64,000 bases of DNA from Helicoverpa zea (lineage: Eukaryota; Arthropoda; Insecta; Lepidoptera; Noctuidae). A program made the position numbers and the translations under genes. The notes beneath the pieces were generated by a model that was not told the DNA's origin, did not search any database, and saw only the letters and a list, made by a program, of their open reading frames with translations. The DNA lies in the NCBI RefSeq assembly GCF_022581195.2, contig NC_061454.1:3720001-3784000 (forward strand). Direction: 5' to 3'. Positions 61,618 to 64,000 of this stretch are shown piece by piece. Position 1 is the first letter of the stretch. Each line of letters begins with the position of its first letter.

Positions 61618-61644
61618 TCATGCTTTTTAAAGGAGCTCCTTAAT

Positions 61645-62234
61645 TTTTCCTTCTTTCATTTAATTTATTTTATCTTAAGATGGGTCGCTATATGCGATCT
61701 CGGCCAAAGGAACCTGCTTAACAATCCTCATGACAAATTGGCTCTGGGAGAATTGCACAGATTGAGAAACAATAAAGATTAACCTTTGGACATTCTAGAT
61801 TTTCAGCAAAAATATAAATCGGTTTATCCGTTTCATTCCGGCATTTCAGGGTTTCATCCGCCACATCCCATTTCCAGCATCAGGTTCTCGTCAATCAGAA
61901 ACATGAAGAGAACTCGTCAAGACAAATTCAACGAGCCCAAACTCGATGGGTTTACTAAAAGGCAGTTCAGGGTTACGTCTCCTACCTTCGTGCCCTAACA
62001 GCAGACCAGCTCAGTGGTTCCAAAAGACATTAGTGTTTCAAATTTCAGATCCCACCTTTACTTGCAAGTAAACTGAGCGTGTAACATTCCTATCACATCT
62101 AGCAAACGAGCTGATGACCTTGAAGACCTGAACCGATTTCCACCAAACATAGCTAAGAACACTCCCGACTGACATACCTTTTAAACAAAAAAAACCGCAT
62201 TACAATCGGATCATCCGTTTGGGAGCTACGATGC

Positions 62235-62280
<46 letters not shown>

Positions 62281-62320
62281 TCAAACTTATAACACCCCGT
62301 CGTTTTTGCGTCGGGGGTTA
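61645..62320 (+). repeat. LINE fragment ending in a CA microsatellite and GTCGGGGGTT tail
   Basis: Includes GATGGGTCGCTATATGCGAT, GAAGACCTGAACCGATTTCC, ATCGGATCATCCGTTTGGGA, a CA run at 62241-62274, then CAGACACGTCAAACTTATAA and TTTTTGCGTCGGGGGTTA. A short + ORF over 61786-61998 is not a recognisable protein. Common lepidopteran LINE 3' structure. Confidence 0.55.
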
Positions 62321-63141
62321 AAAATGACACAACCTAAACTCACAGAAACTACCAATTCTTTGAAATTGGCCATTTTGTTTCCAGTTGCGGTAACCATTCA
62401 TGTCGAACTTGTTCAAATTGATTGATTCATACATTGTTTGTTTCGGTACGCATTTAACTGAAATCGAATTAAGAGGATTTTTGCTTGAAAATGTCATGCA
62501 AATCGGGTAAACTATTATATCGATAATTTTCTTTTTTCAGTTCGAAATGAATGATATATTATTTTTTTCGAATATTAACGAGATACGTAATGAAGGCTTT
62601 TTCTAGAAAAAGTGCAAAACACGTGCTTAACATAGAATGGTGTTAAATAATGTTACACAAAGAAAATGTTCACGTCCATGTTTTATGCACTTCTGTGGTA
62701 TAATATTCATTTGTGTGAAACACAGCGTTCATTCGTGCGTATCTTTACATCGAGGACAGTGCAGATAATAGGTAAATACAAAAATAAAATGAGATTACAA
62801 TGTGGTAATTTAATTATATAGATATCACATATACCATCATATTTTTAGAATGCTTAACGTTACCTATTTACTATGATTTTACAATAAATTAATGAAAATG
62901 GGAACCCAGAAAGTTATCACGCAAAGTATTCAAATTAATAACAACGCTAAAATTAATCAAGGGCCTAACTATTAATATTTTCTGGAGGCAATTACCGTAA
63001 TAGACTGTTAGAGAGGCTTTTAGTCGGTAATAGCGTAATAATGTTTGAAATATACGCATCAAATTACACCTCGTAAAGGTAGGCAGTTATCTATCGTGTG
63101 TAGGCAGACCAAACATGCTAAAACATGCTAAACACTAAGGT
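62321..63141. other. Intergenic, nothing identified
   Basis: AT-rich; no ORF, no repeat shared with the rest of the window. Confidence 0.3.
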
Positions 63142-63152
63142 TATATCAAAAT

Positions 63153-63522
63153 TACTGCCTCGTTGGTCTAGTGGTCGCAAGCGCGGCAGCTGTGCTCGAG
63201 GTCTCGAGGTTCGATTCCCGGGTCGGGCCGAAATCGCTTTGTGGGTTTTCTTGTACTTTCACAAAGCAGCCCGTAGTCTGGAAGTTGGTTATTGATTCAC
63301 CCGTGCATCGGAGAGCACGTAAATGTAGGTTCTGCGCCTGATCTCTCTCCGGTCGTGTCGGATTGCCGTCCCATCGGGTTATGAGAGTGAAGGAATAGGG
63401 AGTGCACCTGTGTCTGCGCAAATGCTCGTGCACTATAATATGTTCTGCGCAGCTGGCTGATCTCCTTAAATGAGAACAGCCGCCGTTGCCGAAATCAGCC
63501 GTGGACGCCATTATTATTATTA
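63153..63522 (+). mobile_element. SINE-B, full copy with 11-bp target duplication
   Basis: tRNA-derived head with A box TGGTCTAGTGG (63164-63174) and B box GGTTCGATTCCC (63208-63219), a body containing CACCCGTGCATCGGAGAGCA and GCTGGCTGATCTCCTTAAAT, and an ATT-repeat end. Direct repeats TATATCAAAAT at 63142-63152 and 63523-63533. The minus-strand ORF 63152-63511 is a shadow. Confidence 0.9.
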
Positions 63523-64000
63523 TATATCAAAATGACTTTTTCTATAATTACCTATATACCTTCTTCTTACATTAAAGTTATGATCAATGCCTGTTATTTG
63601 GGAACATTGGTTAAAAAATCCACTATTGATGTGTATTGTCGAGTAACGAAAAGTATCGATAGTAATAATGCCTTTCTACACAAACAAACGATTTGAATAA
63701 CGTACCCAACTAAAACTTTCTTCAACTGCATCAAATAGGGTTCAGCCTAACGTGAACACCAAAGAACCTTCTTTTTTTTGAAGGCTGTAAATAATCAGCA
63801 GTCCCTGAATTTAACTTGAGGAAAATAAAATCAGTCAACACTAAATTCATTCAATCATTTATGTAAAATCGTTCTTAGATAAACATAGCCTGCAGATCTC
63901 GTTATCTCAGCCAACCTTTACTGCTCAGTCATGTGATACAAAAACGATAATTTTATGCGAATTACCTTTTCTAGATACAAATTAGCTAATGGGCATGCGC

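Noticed and set aside
63152..63511. 119-codon minus-strand ORF
   Set aside because: It lies wholly inside the SINE-B copy, in antisense to its tRNA-like head; codons derive from the repeat.

Overview
The window is animal nuclear DNA, almost certainly from a moth (Lepidoptera, probably Noctuidae). The basis is the AT-rich background, two multi-exon conserved genes with GT-AG introns, tRNA-headed SINEs, many lepidopteran-style non-LTR retrotransposon tails, and several TA- or 8-bp-duplicating DNA transposons. The organism call is inference. No bacterial operons, CRISPR arrays or rRNA genes were seen.

Layout. (1) 1-7075: the last nine exons of mitochondrial elongation factor G1 (GFM1, + strand); the 5' exons lie left of the window. 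An unrecognised antisense ORF, possibly a retrocopy, sits against its first visible splice acceptor. (2) About 9149-37591, - strand: a complete SLC4 bicarbonate transporter of the Na+-driven anion exchanger type (NDAE1). I reconstructed it exon by exon. All phases match and the twelve-exon model minus the optional microexon is exactly 1,198 codons including the stop. It includes exons too small or too far away to show as long ORFs: the first coding exon at 37.5 kb, exon 2 at 16.8 kb, a 21-nt microexon candidate at 20.5 kb, and an alternative last exon at 9.2 kb encoding a PDZ ligand. GFM1 and NDAE1 converge. A CpG-dense block at 41.0-41.3 kb could be the NDAE1 promoter and non-coding first exon. 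(3) 37.6-51.2 kb: no recognised host coding exon; repeats and MITEs. (4) 51183-57915: a hAT transposon with perfect 8-bp target duplication, an intact two-exon transposase and a second, convergent, spliced gene (152 aa, BESS-like C-terminus), with an R1-like LINE nested in that second gene's intron. (5) 57.9-64.0 kb: SINEs, LINE tails and a long inverted repeat.

Repeats. One 227-bp MITE with 60-bp terminal inverted repeats and TA duplications occurs four times at exactly the same length. Two SINE families (called SINE-A and SINE-B here) each have a copy with intact target duplications. A 5'-truncated LINE with a 420-codon reverse-transcriptase ORF, an internally deleted mariner, and at least six tails of one R1-like LINE family make up much of the rest. 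All family names rest on motifs read by eye, not on database searches.
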